This document shows, piece after piece, positions 28,739 through 38,343 of a DNA stretch of 64,000 nt. Under the pieces are notes generated by a model, which was not told where the DNA came from, ran no database searches, and saw nothing but the letters and a program-made list of their open reading frames with translations. The stretch comes from Alkalibaculum sporogenes. Lineage in GTDB: Bacteria; Bacillota; Clostridia; Eubacteriales; Alkalibacteraceae. Numbering within the stretch: position 1 is the stretch's first letter; each line of letters begins with the position of its first letter. The stretch lies in the NCBI RefSeq assembly GCF_009362815.1, contig NZ_WHNX01000012.1, positions 1 through 64,000 on the forward strand. The letters are read 5' to 3'. A program made the translations under genes and the position numbers.

Positions 28739-29056
28739 ATGTATGCTATAATAAAAAGTGGTGGAAAACAATATTGTGTTAAACAAGGAGACGTTATTGA
28801 AGTTGAAAAACTTAACTTAGCTGATGGACAAGATCAAGTTAGTTTTGAAGAAGTTTTAGCTGTAAATAATGGCGAAATGGTTGTAGGAACTCCATGTGTT
28901 ACTGGTGCTGTTGTTTCTGCTGAAGTTGTGGAACAAGGTAAAGGTCCTAAAGTAATTATATTCAAGTACAAAGCAAAAAAAGATTATAGAAAAAAACAAG
29001 GACATAGACAGCCATATACTAAAGTTAAAATAACAAATATTGAACTAGGAAAGTAA
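28739..29056 (+). CDS. rplU: 50S ribosomal protein L21
   Basis: 105 aa, normal length, starting [18 protein letters not shown] and containing the family signature [16 protein letters not shown]. It binds 23S rRNA in the large subunit. First gene of the conserved L21-Prp-L27 operon; GAGGAGG precedes the ATG. Confidence 0.97.
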   Translation: MYAIIKSGGKQYCVKQGDVIEVEKLNLADGQDQVSFEEVLAVNNGEMVVGTPCVTGAVVSAEVVEQGKGPKVIIFKYKAKKDYRKKQGHRQPYTKVKITNIELGK

Positions 29057-29059
29057 TCT

Positions 29060-29401
29060 ATGATTACTTGTAATATCGAACGAAAAGATGGAAATATAGT
29101 AGCAGTTAAGGTTACAGGTCATAGTGAGTACGATGATATTGGAAAAGACATTGTATGTGCTGCAGTTTCTGCATTAACAATTGCTACAGTTAATGGATTA
29201 TGTACATTTGTAAAAGTAGAAGTGGATTACCTAATAAAGGATGATGGGTTTTTGGAATTTAAAATTCCAGAAATAAAAGACGATAAGAAAATTTTGCAAT
29301 CTAATGCAATATTGGAAACCCTTTATTTAGGCCTAAAATCAATTGAAATAGAGTATAACGAATATATAAGAATAAAAGTACGGAATGGAGGTGCACACTG
29401 A
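29060..29401 (+). CDS. prp: Ribosomal-processing cysteine protease Prp
   Basis: 113 aa. The catalytic His is in VTGHSEYD (residue 21) and Cys in [10 protein letters not shown] (residue 33). Prp removes the N-terminal extension of L27 in Firmicutes and related bacteria. The gene lies between rplU and rpmA, three bases after rplU and overlapping the rpmA start by one base, so the protease and its substrate are made together. The L27 encoded next door does carry the cleavable extension. Confidence 0.93.
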   Translation: MITCNIERKDGNIVAVKVTGHSEYDDIGKDIVCAAVSALTIATVNGLCTFVKVEVDYLIKDDGFLEFKIPEIKDDKKILQSNAILETLYLGLKSIEIEYNEYIRIKVRNGGAH

Positions 29402-29688
29402 TGATTAAAATGAACTTACAACTATTTGCCCATAAAAAAGGGGTAGGAAGCTCTAGAAATGGTAGAGATAGTGAATCAAAACGTTTAGGCGTAAAGAGAG
29501 CTGATGGACAGTTTGTATTAGCTGGAAATATACTAGTTAGACAAAGAGGTACGAAAATTCATCCAGGGACGAATGTTCAAAGAGGTGGAGACGATACTTT
29601 ATTTGCAACAGCAGATGGCATCGTAAGGTTTGAAAGAAAAGGCAAAGATAAAAAACAAGTTAGTATACATCCAAGAGAAGCTATGTAA
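29401..29688 (+). CDS. rpmA: 50S ribosomal protein L27 with cleavable N-terminal extension
   Basis: 95 aa. The N-terminus [14 protein letters not shown] contains the Prp site; cutting between F9 and A10 would leave AHKKG as the mature start near the peptidyl-transferase centre. GGAGGTG lies before the ATG. A terminator follows 9 bp after the stop. Confidence 0.97.
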   Translation: MIKMNLQLFAHKKGVGSSRNGRDSESKRLGVKRADGQFVLAGNILVRQRGTKIHPGTNVQRGGDDTLFATADGIVRFERKGKDKKQVSIHPREAM

Positions 29689-29696
29689 TATGAGCG

Positions 29697-29723
29697 CCAC
29701 CTCAATAATGAGGTGGTTGTTTT
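29697..29723 (+). terminator. Terminator after rpmA
   Basis: CCACCTCA pairs with TGAGGTGG around ATAA, followed by TTGTTTTG. Confidence 0.8.
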
Positions 29724-29897
29724 GTATATATCATTTATAGTTAGATTATTATGGGATTGATATTTGCAACAGAGTGTAAATAGTAAAATAGTAGTAAATT
29801 AAGTGATAACTAAACAAAAATGATAAAATAGAAACTAAAATGGGTATATTAATTATTATATAGAAGAAATCTTGTTTCTTAAAGAGAGAGTGATAAA

Positions 29898-31178
29898 ATG
29901 TTTGTAGATAGAATACAAATTGATGTTAAGGCAGGTAATGGAGGTCACGGAAGTGTGGCATTCAGAAGAGAAAAATATGTTCCAAATGGTGGGCCTGCTG
30001 GTGGCGATGGTGGTAAGGGTGGAGATGTTATTATCAGAGTTAACCCAAGCCTTAGAACTTTAATAGATTTTAGATATAAAAAGAAGCATAATGCTCAGCC
30101 AGGTGGCAATGGAGAAGGAAGTAATAGATCTGGCAGTGCAGGAGATGATTTGATTATAGGAGTTCCTCCAGGCACAATAATAAAGAATAAAATGAATGAT
30201 AATATAATTGCAGATCTTACTGAAATAGGTGAAGAAATTATTATTGCTAAAGGCGGTAAAGGTGGCAGAGGAAATCAGCACTTTGCTACATCTACTAGAC
30301 AAGCGCCTCGTTTTGCAGAAGGTGGAGAAAAGGGCGACGAACTAAGTTTAGTTTTAGAACTTAAGTTGCTTGCTGACGTAGGGTTATTAGGGTTCCCAAA
30401 TGTAGGTAAATCTACATTCTTATCAGTAATCTCTAAGGCTAAGCCTAAAATAGCAGATTATCCCTTTACAACATTAGTACCTAATTTAGGAGTCGTTAAA
30501 TGGAAAGATTATGCGAGCTTTGTAGTTGCTGATATTCCTGGGCTTATTGAGGGGGCCAATGAAGGGGCAGGACTAGGTCACCAATTTTTGAGACATGTTG
30601 AACGAACAAAGTTACTAGTTCATATTCTAGATATTTCAGGTTTTGATGGACGCGATCCTTTTGATGATTTCACAAAAATAAATATAGAATTAGAGAAACA
30701 CAATAAGAAACTTTCTAAGAGAACACAAGTTGTGGCACTAAACAAGGCAGATGTCATTGAAAATATTTCAGATTTAGATGATCTTATTCAAAAATTAAAT
30801 GATAAAGGCTTTGAGGTTTTTATCATATCTGCAGCAACTGGTGAAGGTACAGATAAATTGCTGGACAGGATAGTTATGTTATTAAAAGAAATCGGTGAAG
30901 TAGAGCCTATATTTGACATGCCTGAAGAATCAGAAAAAATATATAGACCTACATTTAAAAAAGAATATACAGTAAGAAAAGAGAATGACTATTTCATCAT
31001 AGAAGGTGATTTGGTTGATAAGCTGCTAAACTCTGTTAATTTTGAAGATTATGACTCAGTTGCATATTTTCAAAGAGTGTTAAGAAATAAAGGCGTAATT
31101 AGCGATCTAGAAGATTTAGGCATAGAAGATGGAAAAGTTGTAAAGCTGTCATATATAGAATTTGAATATTTTAAATAG
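29898..31178 (+). CDS. obg: GTPase Obg (CgtA)
   Basis: 426 aa in three parts: a Gly-rich Obg fold (about 1-158, GGPAGGDGGKGGD), a G domain with G1 GFPNVGKST and G3 DIPGLIEGA, and a C-terminal OCT domain (about 345-426). It helps assemble the 50S subunit and links to stress and sporulation control in Bacillus. AGAGAGTG lies before the ATG. The genes yhbY, nadD, yqeK and rsfS follow closely and probably form one transcript. Confidence 0.97.
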   Translation: MFVDRIQIDVKAGNGGHGSVAFRREKYVPNGGPAGGDGGKGGDVIIRVNPSLRTLIDFRYKKKHNAQPGGNGEGSNRSGSAGDDLIIGVPPGTIIKNKMNDNIIADLTEIGEEIIIAKGGKGGRGNQHFATSTRQAPRFAEGGEKGDELSLVLELKLLADVGLLGFPNVGKSTFLSVISKAKPKIADYPFTTLVPNLGVVKWKDYASFVVADIPGLIEGANEGAGLGHQFLRHVERTKLLVHILDISGFDGRDPFDDFTKINIELEKHNKKLSKRTQVVALNKADVIENISDLDDLIQKLNDKGFEVFIISAATGEGTDKLLDRIVMLLKEIGEVEPIFDMPEESEKIYRPTFKKEYTVRKENDYFIIEGDLVDKLLNSVNFEDYDSVAYFQRVLRNKGVISDLEDLGIEDGKVVKLSYIEFEYFK

Positions 31179-31187
31179 GAGGTAAAT

Positions 31188-31508
31188 ATGCTAAACAGTA
31201 AACATAGGAGTTTTTTAAGAAGTATGGCTCATGATATACCTGATATCATCCATGTGGGCAAAGAAGGAATAACACCAAATTTAATTGTCCAAACAAAAGA
31301 TGCGTTGAAAAGTAGAGAAATAGTAAAAGGGAAAGTTCAGCAAAATTCAATAGAAGATGTTCAAAGCGTTGCTGAAAGTCTTGCAATCTCTACTAGTTCA
31401 GAAATAATTTGTGTTATTGGGAATAAGTTTGTATTATATAAATATAATCATACTAATCCAGTAATTGAATTTCCAAAGGTGAAGAGAAAGGGCAGACAAG
31501 GAGAATGA
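31188..31508 (+). CDS. yhbY: YhbY-type RNA-binding protein (CRM domain)
   Basis: 106 aa. The CRM fold covers most of the protein, with the family pattern LRSMAHDIPDIIHVGKEGIT and a basic C-terminus. It associates with pre-50S ribosomes. AGGAGG precedes the ATG, nine bases after obg. Confidence 0.9.
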   Translation: MLNSKHRSFLRSMAHDIPDIIHVGKEGITPNLIVQTKDALKSREIVKGKVQQNSIEDVQSVAESLAISTSSEIICVIGNKFVLYKYNHTNPVIEFPKVKRKGRQGE

Positions 31509-31511
31509 CAA

Positions 31512-32129
31512 GTGGGAGGTAAGGACACTAAAAAAATTGGTATACTGGGAGGAACTTTTAATCCCATCCATTTTGGACATTTGTTATTAGCTGAATCAGC
31601 TAAAGATAGACTTGGATTAGATGAGATTATGTTTATTCCTACGGGAGTAAATCCTCATAAGTTTGCAGAGGTTAATATTGATGCAAGCCATAGATTGAAC
31701 ATGATAGAACTTGCAATAGAGAATAATCCTTTTTTTAGTCTTTCACTAATAGAGATAAATAGAGAAGGATATACTTATACCGTTGATACGATAAAGGAAC
31801 TAGAACAGCTTTATACCGAAACTGATATTTACTTTATATCTGGTGCTGATATTATTTTTGAGATAGATAAATGGAAAGATGCTGAAGAAGTACTGAAAAA
31901 ACTCAAAATAGTAACAACCTTTAGGCCAGGTTGTGATCAAGAACAGCTGGATAATAGGATTACAGAATTAAAAGAATTATACAATACTAAAATTCTTAAA
32001 CTATATACTCCAGAAATGGATATCTCATCTTCAGAAATTAGATCTAGGGTTAAACATGGGTATTCTATTAAGTACTTACTTCCAGAGAAAGTGGAAGAAT
32101 ATATTTTAGATTGTGGATTATACCGATGA
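31512..32129 (+). CDS. nadD: Nicotinate-nucleotide adenylyltransferase
   Basis: 205 aa. It joins nicotinate mononucleotide and ATP to make deamido-NAD. The nucleotidyltransferase motif GGTFNPIHFGHL is at about residues 13-24 and SSSEIRSR is near the C-terminus. The GTG start is preferred because AAGGAG lies 8 bp upstream, at the end of yhbY, which stops three bases before. Confidence 0.94.
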   Translation: MGGKDTKKIGILGGTFNPIHFGHLLLAESAKDRLGLDEIMFIPTGVNPHKFAEVNIDASHRLNMIELAIENNPFFSLSLIEINREGYTYTVDTIKELEQLYTETDIYFISGADIIFEIDKWKDAEEVLKKLKIVTTFRPGCDQEQLDNRITELKELYNTKILKLYTPEMDISSSEIRSRVKHGYSIKYLLPEKVEEYILDCGLYR

Positions 32130-32179
32130 AAGGATTACCAGCTGTTAGTATGTGTTATTGATTTCATGGGGGTGTTTTG

Positions 32180-32746
32180 ATGGAGTACGATATTATAGAA
32201 GCTGATATTAGATTGCGGTTATCTGAACGTAGGTATCGACATTCTTTAGGGGTCGTAGATAGCGCTGTTTCATTGGCTTATAGGTTTGGTTGCGATATAG
32301 AAAAAACAAAAATTGCTGCTATTTCCCATGATTGTGCTAAAGAATTCGAAATTCAAACACTCGTAAGTATTGCCAAAAACGAAAATATGGATTTAGATTT
32401 AGTAACCCTTTCGGAACCCCAATTATTGCATGGACCTGTAGGTAAATTTGTTGCCAAAACAGAATTAGGTATAAACGACGAAGAGATACTGGATGCAATA
32501 CATTATCATACGACAGCTAGAGCTAATATGACAAAACTCGATAAGGTAATATATTTATCAGATGTCATAGAAGTGGGTAGAAATTATGCAGGTATTGAAG
32601 CAGTACGAGAACTAGCTCTTCATGATTTAGATGAGGCTATTGTTTTAGCTATTGATAATACAATAAATTATGTCGTTTCGATTCATTCTTTACTACATCC
32701 AAGAACTATCGAAGCTAGAAATTCAATATTACTTTCAAAGAAATAA
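32180..32746 (+). CDS. yqeK: HD-domain diadenosine-tetraphosphate hydrolase YqeK
   Basis: 188 aa. HD motif residues are RHSLGV, SHDCAK and the later HYHTTA. YqeK splits Ap4A symmetrically to ADP and normally lies between nadD and rsfS, as here. The ATG at 32180 is chosen over an in-frame TTG at 32177; GGGGGTG lies upstream. Confidence 0.9.
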   Translation: MEYDIIEADIRLRLSERRYRHSLGVVDSAVSLAYRFGCDIEKTKIAAISHDCAKEFEIQTLVSIAKNENMDLDLVTLSEPQLLHGPVGKFVAKTELGINDEEILDAIHYHTTARANMTKLDKVIYLSDVIEVGRNYAGIEAVRELALHDLDEAIVLAIDNTINYVVSIHSLLHPRTIEARNSILLSKK

Positions 32747-32759
32747 TAAGGAGGATTTT

Positions 32760-33098
32760 ATGGATTTAAATACAAAAGAATTTGCAAATTTAATAAAAGA
32801 TTGGATTGAAGATAAAAAGGGTTTTGATACTGAGGTTATCGATGTTAGTGAGCTAACTTCGTTAGCAGAGGTATTTGTAATTGCAAGTGGTTCTTCTGAT
32901 AGAAATGTACAAGCAATTGCTGATTTTATTGAAATCCAAGCAAAAGAGATGGAATACCCAATTCTTAACAAAGAAGGTAGACAGGGTGGACGATGGATTC
33001 TCTTAGATTTTAATAATATAATAGTACATGTTTTTCACCAAGAAGAAAGAGAATTTTATAATCTTGAGAGATTATGGAGTGATGGTAAGAAGTTATAA
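32760..33098 (+). CDS. rsfS: Ribosomal silencing factor RsfS
   Basis: 112 aa. It binds L14 and keeps the subunits apart under starvation. The motif GRQGGRWILLDFNNIIVHVF is typical of the family. The start is the ATG at 32760 with AAGGAGG upstream; an upstream in-frame extension into yqeK is not real. Confidence 0.94.
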   Translation: MDLNTKEFANLIKDWIEDKKGFDTEVIDVSELTSLAEVFVIASGSSDRNVQAIADFIEIQAKEMEYPILNKEGRQGGRWILLDFNNIIVHVFHQEEREFYNLERLWSDGKKL

Positions 33099-33121
33099 TA
33101 AATAATAGCAGTACGCATATT

Positions 33122-33156
33122 AACGCATCTTTCCTATTTGGAAGAATGTGTTTTTT
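33122..33156 (+). terminator. Terminator after the obg-rsfS operon
   Basis: AACGCATCTTTCC pairs with GGAAGAATGTGTT around five bases, followed by T. Confidence 0.8.
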
Positions 33157-33201
33157 GTTTTGATAGAAACCCCTACTGAATAAAGTTTCACTTTATTTAA
33201 T

Positions 33202-33230
33202 TTGACACGAAAATTAATGTAATTTATAAT
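33202..33230 (+). promoter_or_regulatory. Consensus sigma-A promoter of leuS
   Basis: TTGACA, a 17-bp spacer and TATAAT, both perfect. Confidence 0.85.
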
Positions 33231-33434
33231 AATATTGCAGAGTAATGTGGAGTAGTAAAGCATTGGATCATTTAGAGAGCTGATGGTAGGTGAAAATCAG
33301 TTGTGAATATGTTTGAATTTACCATTATTTATATTAGTAGGGTTATGCCTTTATTCATTTTTGAGTGGACTTATCGTCAATTAGGGTGGTATCGCGGATT
33401 TTTCCGTCCCTTGCTATGCAAGAGACGGTTTTTT
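33231..33434 (+). ncRNA. T-box riboswitch controlling leuS
   Basis: The T-box sequence AGGGTGGTATCGCGGA is at 33383-33398 and the terminator at 33404-33434 (CCGTC-CTTG with GCAAG-GACGG, then six T). Stem I can be closed by TAATAT...AGTAATG and CATTATT...ATATTA. Uncharged tRNA would bind the specifier and favour the antiterminator. A UUA triplet (Leu) lies in the GAATTTACC string where the specifier is expected, but the exact frame is uncertain. Confidence 0.9.
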
Positions 33435-33542
33435 ATATTATGGGAAAAATTTAACGAACAAATTATATTAACTAATATTTAACTACTATAAGAAAAGCAA
33501 CAAGTAGGCTTGTATTATTTTCGAAACTGGGAGGTTTAATAA

Positions 33543-35957
33543 ATGTCAGTATATACATTTAAAAAGATTGAGGAGAAATGGCAAGAAATTTGGGAGCAAA
33601 ATGATACTTTTAAAGCACATGATTTTTCCTGTAAACCAAAATTTTATGGTTTAGTAGAATTTCCATATCCTTCAGGAGTTGGCTTACATGTAGGACATGT
33701 TAGAGCTTACACTTCTTTGGAAGTGATTTCTAGAAAAAGAAGACTAGAAGGATATAATGTTCTTTTTCCAATGGGTTGGGATGCATTTGGTTTGCCTACA
33801 GAAAATTATGCAATTCAAACTGGAAAACATCCAAGAGCTGTTACTGATGAAAACATTAAAGTATTCACAAATCAGCTAAAAGAAATAGGGTATTCCTTTG
33901 ATTGGGATAGAACTGTTGATACTACTGATCCAAATTATTACCGTTGGACTCAGTGGATATTTTTAAAGCTATTTGAAAAGGGACTAGCCTTTAAAGATAA
34001 AACATATGTTAACTTTTGTAATGAGTGTAAGGTAGTTCTAGCTAATGAAGAATCTCAAGATGGTATATGTGATAGATGTGGTAGCGAAGTTGTTCAGATG
34101 GAAAAGGATGTTTGGTTTTTAAAGATACGCAATTACGCTGACAAATTATTAGAGGGAATAGATACAGTTAACTTTCTTCCAAGAATAAAGCTGGAACAGG
34201 AAAACTGGATAGGAAGATCTTATGGTGCACATGTTGATTTTACTATAGAAGACTCTTGTGAAAAATTATCAGTATTTACTACTCGACCGGATACACTCTT
34301 TGGAGTAACGTTTATGGTAATAGCTCCAGAACATCCATTGATTGAGTCAATGATGTCTAGAATTACAAATTTAGAGGAGATTAAGAATTATCAGGAACAA
34401 GCTAAAAAGAAAACAGAATTTGAACGTGTACAATTAGCAAAAGATAAAACAGGTGTTCAAATTAAAGGGATAGAGGTAGTAAATCCACTGAATAATCAAA
34501 AAGTATCTTTGTGGATAGCAGATTATGTTATGATGGGCTATGGCACAGGAGCTATTATGGCTGTACCTGGACATGATACTCGCGATTGGGAATTTGCAAA
34601 GAAATTTGATTTACCAATAGTAGAAGTTATCCAAGGTGGAAATGTTCAAGAAGAAGCTTATACAGATATAGAAAATGGTATACTAGTTAATTCAGGATTA
34701 TTAGATGGATTGAATGTAAGTGATGCAAAGGATAATATAATGAATTATATAGAAGAACAAAAGATTGGTATGAGAACAACAAATTATAAAATGAAAGACT
34801 GGGCGTTTAATCGTCAAAGGTATTGGGGAGAGCCTATACCTGTAGTTCACTGCGAAAAATGTGGTATTGTGGGAGTGAATGAAGATGAATTGCCCATTAA
34901 ATTACCTGTTGTAGAGAACTACAAGCCCACAGATAATGGAGAGTCACCGCTAGCATCTATAGATGAATGGGTAAACACAACTTGTCCAACCTGTGGAGGT
35001 CCTGCTAAACGTGAGACAGATACTATGCCACAATGGGCTGGATCTAGCTGGTATTTCTTAAGATATACTGATCCTCACAATATGAACAGCTTCGCTTCAG
35101 AGGAACATCTAAAATACTGGATGCAAGTTGACTGGTATAATGGTGGAATGGAACATGTTACTAGACACTTAATTTATTCTAGGTTTTGGCATAGATTTTT
35201 ATACGATTTAGGTGTTGTTCATGTGAAAGAACCATATGCAAAAAGAACAGCTCAAGGTCTGATCTTGGGGCCTGATGGAGAGAAGATGTCTAAATCAAGA
35301 GGTAATGTGATTAATCCTCGTGACATAATCAAAGAGTATGGTGCAGATACCCTTAGAACTTATATTATGTTTATTGGTGATTATGAAAAACCAGCAACTT
35401 GGTCTGATAATGGTGTAAAAGGCTGCAAAAGATTTTTAGATAGAGTTTGGAAGCTGCAAGATATGGTAACTGAAGGGCAGGAATACAGTAAAGACAATGA
35501 AGTGTTAATCCATAAGACAATTAAGAAAGTCCATGAAGATTATGAAGTTTTAAAGTTTAATACAGCTATAGCTGCAATGATGACTATGCTCAATGAATTT
35601 AATAGTAAGGGAAATATAAACAAAGCTGAATTTAAAACATTTATACTACTGCTAAATCCAATTGCACCTCATATGACCGAAGAATTGTGGACGATTATGG
35701 GCTTTGAAGGTATGCTTAACGAAAATTCTTGGCCTGTATATGAAGAAGCTAAAACTATAGAATCGGTTATAGAGATGGCTGTACAAATTAATGGAAAAGT
35801 AAGAAGTAAAATAACTATTCCTATAGATTGTTCTCAAGAAGAAGCAAATAAAATAGCTATGTCAGACCCTAACATAATAAGCCATATAGACGGGAAAACA
35901 ATTGTGAAAGAGATATATGTGCCTGGCAAGATTTACAATATTGTGGTGAAGAGATGA
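33543..35957 (+). CDS. leuS: Leucyl-tRNA synthetase
   Basis: 804 aa class I synthetase. The HIGH-type motif is HVGH in PSGVGLHVGHVRAYTS and the KMSKS motif is intact in GEKMSKSRGN. Zinc-like Cys pairs (CNECK, CDRCG, CEKCG, CPTCG) and the CP1 editing domain (DTLFGVTFMVIAPEH, GTGAIMAVPGHD) are present. GGGAGG precedes the ATG. Expression is controlled by the T-box leader. It overlaps trmL by four bases. Confidence 0.97.
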   Translation: MSVYTFKKIEEKWQEIWEQNDTFKAHDFSCKPKFYGLVEFPYPSGVGLHVGHVRAYTSLEVISRKRRLEGYNVLFPMGWDAFGLPTENYAIQTGKHPRAVTDENIKVFTNQLKEIGYSFDWDRTVDTTDPNYYRWTQWIFLKLFEKGLAFKDKTYVNFCNECKVVLANEESQDGICDRCGSEVVQMEKDVWFLKIRNYADKLLEGIDTVNFLPRIKLEQENWIGRSYGAHVDFTIEDSCEKLSVFTTRPDTLFGVTFMVIAPEHPLIESMMSRITNLEEIKNYQEQAKKKTEFERVQLAKDKTGVQIKGIEVVNPLNNQKVSLWIADYVMMGYGTGAIMAVPGHDTRDWEFAKKFDLPIVEVIQGGNVQEEAYTDIENGILVNSGLLDGLNVSDAKDNIMNYIEEQKIGMRTTNYKMKDWAFNRQRYWGEPIPVVHCEKCGIVGVNEDELPIKLPVVENYKPTDNGESPLASIDEWVNTTCPTCGGPAKRETDTMPQWAGSSWYFLRYTDPHNMNSFASEEHLKYWMQVDWYNGGMEHVTRHLIYSRFWHRFLYDLGVVHVKEPYAKRTAQGLILGPDGEKMSKSRGNVINPRDIIKEYGADTLRTYIMFIGDYEKPATWSDNGVKGCKRFLDRVWKLQDMVTEGQEYSKDNEVLIHKTIKKVHEDYEVLKFNTAIAAMMTMLNEFNSKGNINKAEFKTFILLLNPIAPHMTEELWTIMGFEGMLNENSWPVYEEAKTIESVIEMAVQINGKVRSKITIPIDCSQEEANKIAMSDPNIISHIDGKTIVKEIYVPGKIYNIVVKR

Positions 35958-36421
35958 TTCATGTTGTGCTTTTTGAACCTGAAATACCTCAAAATACTGG
36001 GAATATTGCTAGAACTTGTGCTATTACAGGAAGTAAATTACACTTAATTAAGCCTTTAGGTTTTTCATTAGATGATAAATATTTAAAAAGAGCTGGGCTA
36101 GATTATTGGGATATGTTAGAAAAAGAAGTTCACGAAAGTTTTGAGGACTTTTTAGAAAAGTATGGTGTAGAAAGCTTGTTCTTTTTAACTACTAAAAGTA
36201 ATAGTATTTATTCTGAAATTGAATATCCCCAAGAATGTTTTTTAGTATTTGGCAAAGAAACAGCAGGTTTACCTCAGATCATTCATGAGAAATTTAAAGA
36301 TCAAAGGTTTAAAATACCAATGGTGGATAATCCTAAAGCAAGATCTTTAAATTTATCAAATTCTGTGAATATAGTGTTATATGAGGCATTAAGGCAAAAT
36401 AGTTTTCCGAATATGGTGTGA
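35954..36421 (+). CDS. trmL: tRNA (cytidine/uridine-2'-O-)-methyltransferase TrmL
   Basis: 155 aa SPOUT-family enzyme that methylates the wobble base ribose of leucine tRNAs. EPEIPQNTGNIARTCA at the N-terminus, FGKETAGLP, and NLSNSVNIVLYEALRQ at the C-terminus are the family motifs and form the knot. It is translationally coupled to leuS by ATGA, which fits its substrate tRNA-Leu. Confidence 0.95.
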   Translation: MIHVVLFEPEIPQNTGNIARTCAITGSKLHLIKPLGFSLDDKYLKRAGLDYWDMLEKEVHESFEDFLEKYGVESLFFLTTKSNSIYSEIEYPQECFLVFGKETAGLPQIIHEKFKDQRFKIPMVDNPKARSLNLSNSVNIVLYEALRQNSFPNMV

Positions 36422-36648
36422 TGTACTCTATACAAATATACTATAGGGTAGAGTTATATGGAGTGTATAATAAGTTTAGGCTCATATTTTAATATGAAAA
36501 CACGGTATTAAGCGTCATGCCATTTATTCATGTAAAACCTCAGTGCTAATGTTATATTTATGTTAATTTTGTTTTATTATGTCGTAATATTTGTTATTAT
36601 AGATAAGGAAAAATTATGGATAAGAAAAATTATCTTGGAGGTTAGTTA

Positions 36649-38325
36649 ATGTCTGTTGATATGATAATTGGTCTGATCGGAGGATTAGGACTTTTTATTT
36701 ATGGAATGCATATAATGTCAGATGGTCTTAAAGCAGTAGCTGGAGATCGTATGAAACGTCTTTTGGAAATTCTTACAAATAATAGAATTATGGCTATTTT
36801 TGTAGGGACTATTGTAACGGTAATGGTACAAAGTTCTAGTACCACCACTGTTATGATAATTGGATTTGTTAATGCAGGGCTAATGAATTTATTTCAAGCT
36901 GCCGGTGTTATAATTGGTGCAAATATTGGTACAACCATAACCGCACAGATGATAGCCTTCGATGTTGCTCACTTCGCACCCATATTTATAGGTGTTGGCG
37001 TATGCATGGCTCTTTTCTCAAAGAAAAAGAAAAATCGTCAAATTGGGAATATAGTATTAGGATTTGGTATATTATTTATGGGTATAAGTACAATGTCTGA
37101 TGTACTGCGTCCACTAAGAGATCATCCAGTTTTTATAGATGTTTTAGTGACATTTGGTAAGAATCCGTTATTAGGGCTCCTTGCAGGTCTAGTAATTACT
37201 GTTATGGTTCAAAGTAGTAGTGCTACAATTGGTTTGCTTCAAGCAGTAGCTATATCAGGAGCTTTTGATAATTTAACAGGAGCTAACGCAATAGCTATAA
37301 TTATTCCTATGCTATTAGGTATGAATATTGGAACTTGTGTAACGGCTATGTTATCAAGTATAGGGACAAGTATAACTGCAAAGAAAGCTGCATTAATACA
37401 TTTATTCGTAAACATTTTCGGTGCTCTCTGGGTAATGGTAGTACTTGCAATGATAAACATTGCAACTAATGGTAATAATCCGATATATAACTTCATCGTT
37501 AGCATATCAGGCTATAGAATAGTGGATGGGCAGAGAGTGACAGATGTGACGAGAGAAATTGCGAACTTCCACACTTTGTTTAATATAGCAAATATGGTTG
37601 TGTTATTACCTATTTTAAATCCTGTAGTAAAGTTCATAGACAGGATTTTACCTGAAAAAATCAATGAAGAAGAATGTAAAGTTAAATTAGATGAGAGAAT
37701 GTTAGAAAACCCTTCTATTGCTATTGGACAGGTAATGATAGAAGTTGTCAGAATGGGCAACTTATCCATAAAAAATTTAAAACAATCTATTGATGCCTTA
37801 TTGAATAAAGATGAAATGCTAATTGAAAAGGTCTTTGTTAGAGAAAAATTGATTAATGATTTTGAAAGGGACATTACTCAATACTTAGTCCTCCTTTCAA
37901 AAGGGAATTTAGCTGATAAGGAACATAAAAATGTAATGAATTTATTTCATAGCATTCATGATATTGAAAGAATTGGTGATCATGCTGAGAACCTAGCTGA
38001 ACTTGCACAATATCGTATCGACAACAAAGTTAGCTTTAGTAATACTGCAGTAGATGAATTGAAAGTTATGATGAATACTGTAGTAGAAGTTACACAAGAT
38101 GTAATTAATGGGCTAAAGAATAAAGATCGAGAAATTGCTATAAAATGTATTAAAAGAGAAGAAGATATTGATAATATGGAATTGCATCTAAGACATAGCC
38201 ATATAAATAGGTTAAATAAAGAGGTATGTAAGCCTGCTTCTGGCGTAATATTTTTAGATATTATAGGTAATTTAGAACGAGTAGGAGATCATGCTACTAA
38301 TATTGCAGAGTATATATTAGACTAA
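36649..38325 (+). CDS. Na/Pi cotransporter with C-terminal PhoU domain
   Basis: 558 aa. The first about 310 residues hold two Na/Pi-cotransporter repeats, each with the QSSS motif (VQSSSTTTVM and VQSSSATIGL) in a membrane hairpin. Residues about 340-558 form a PhoU-like helical domain (DIERIGDHAENLAELA and LERVGDHATNIAEY). It probably brings phosphate in with sodium and senses phosphate through PhoU. GGAGG precedes the ATG. The 227-bp spacer before it holds no gene; a weak hairpin (ACTCTA with TAGAGT) lies just after trmL. trxB follows 18 bp downstream. Confidence 0.92.
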   Translation: MSVDMIIGLIGGLGLFIYGMHIMSDGLKAVAGDRMKRLLEILTNNRIMAIFVGTIVTVMVQSSSTTTVMIIGFVNAGLMNLFQAAGVIIGANIGTTITAQMIAFDVAHFAPIFIGVGVCMALFSKKKKNRQIGNIVLGFGILFMGISTMSDVLRPLRDHPVFIDVLVTFGKNPLLGLLAGLVITVMVQSSSATIGLLQAVAISGAFDNLTGANAIAIIIPMLLGMNIGTCVTAMLSSIGTSITAKKAALIHLFVNIFGALWVMVVLAMINIATNGNNPIYNFIVSISGYRIVDGQRVTDVTREIANFHTLFNIANMVVLLPILNPVVKFIDRILPEKINEEECKVKLDERMLENPSIAIGQVMIEVVRMGNLSIKNLKQSIDALLNKDEMLIEKVFVREKLINDFERDITQYLVLLSKGNLADKEHKNVMNLFHSIHDIERIGDHAENLAELAQYRIDNKVSFSNTAVDELKVMMNTVVEVTQDVINGLKNKDREIAIKCIKREEDIDNMELHLRHSHINRLNKEVCKPASGVIFLDIIGNLERVGDHATNIAEYILD

Positions 38326-38343
38326 TTTTATGGAGGTTAAATT

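Noticed and set aside
28490-28786. 98-aa minus-strand frame across the L21 leader
   Set aside because: It covers the repeat element, the rplU promoter and the leader, and has no ribosome site or family features.
32670-32759. N-terminal extension of RsfS into yqeK
   Set aside because: The ATG at 32760 has a perfect ribosome site and the family N-terminus.
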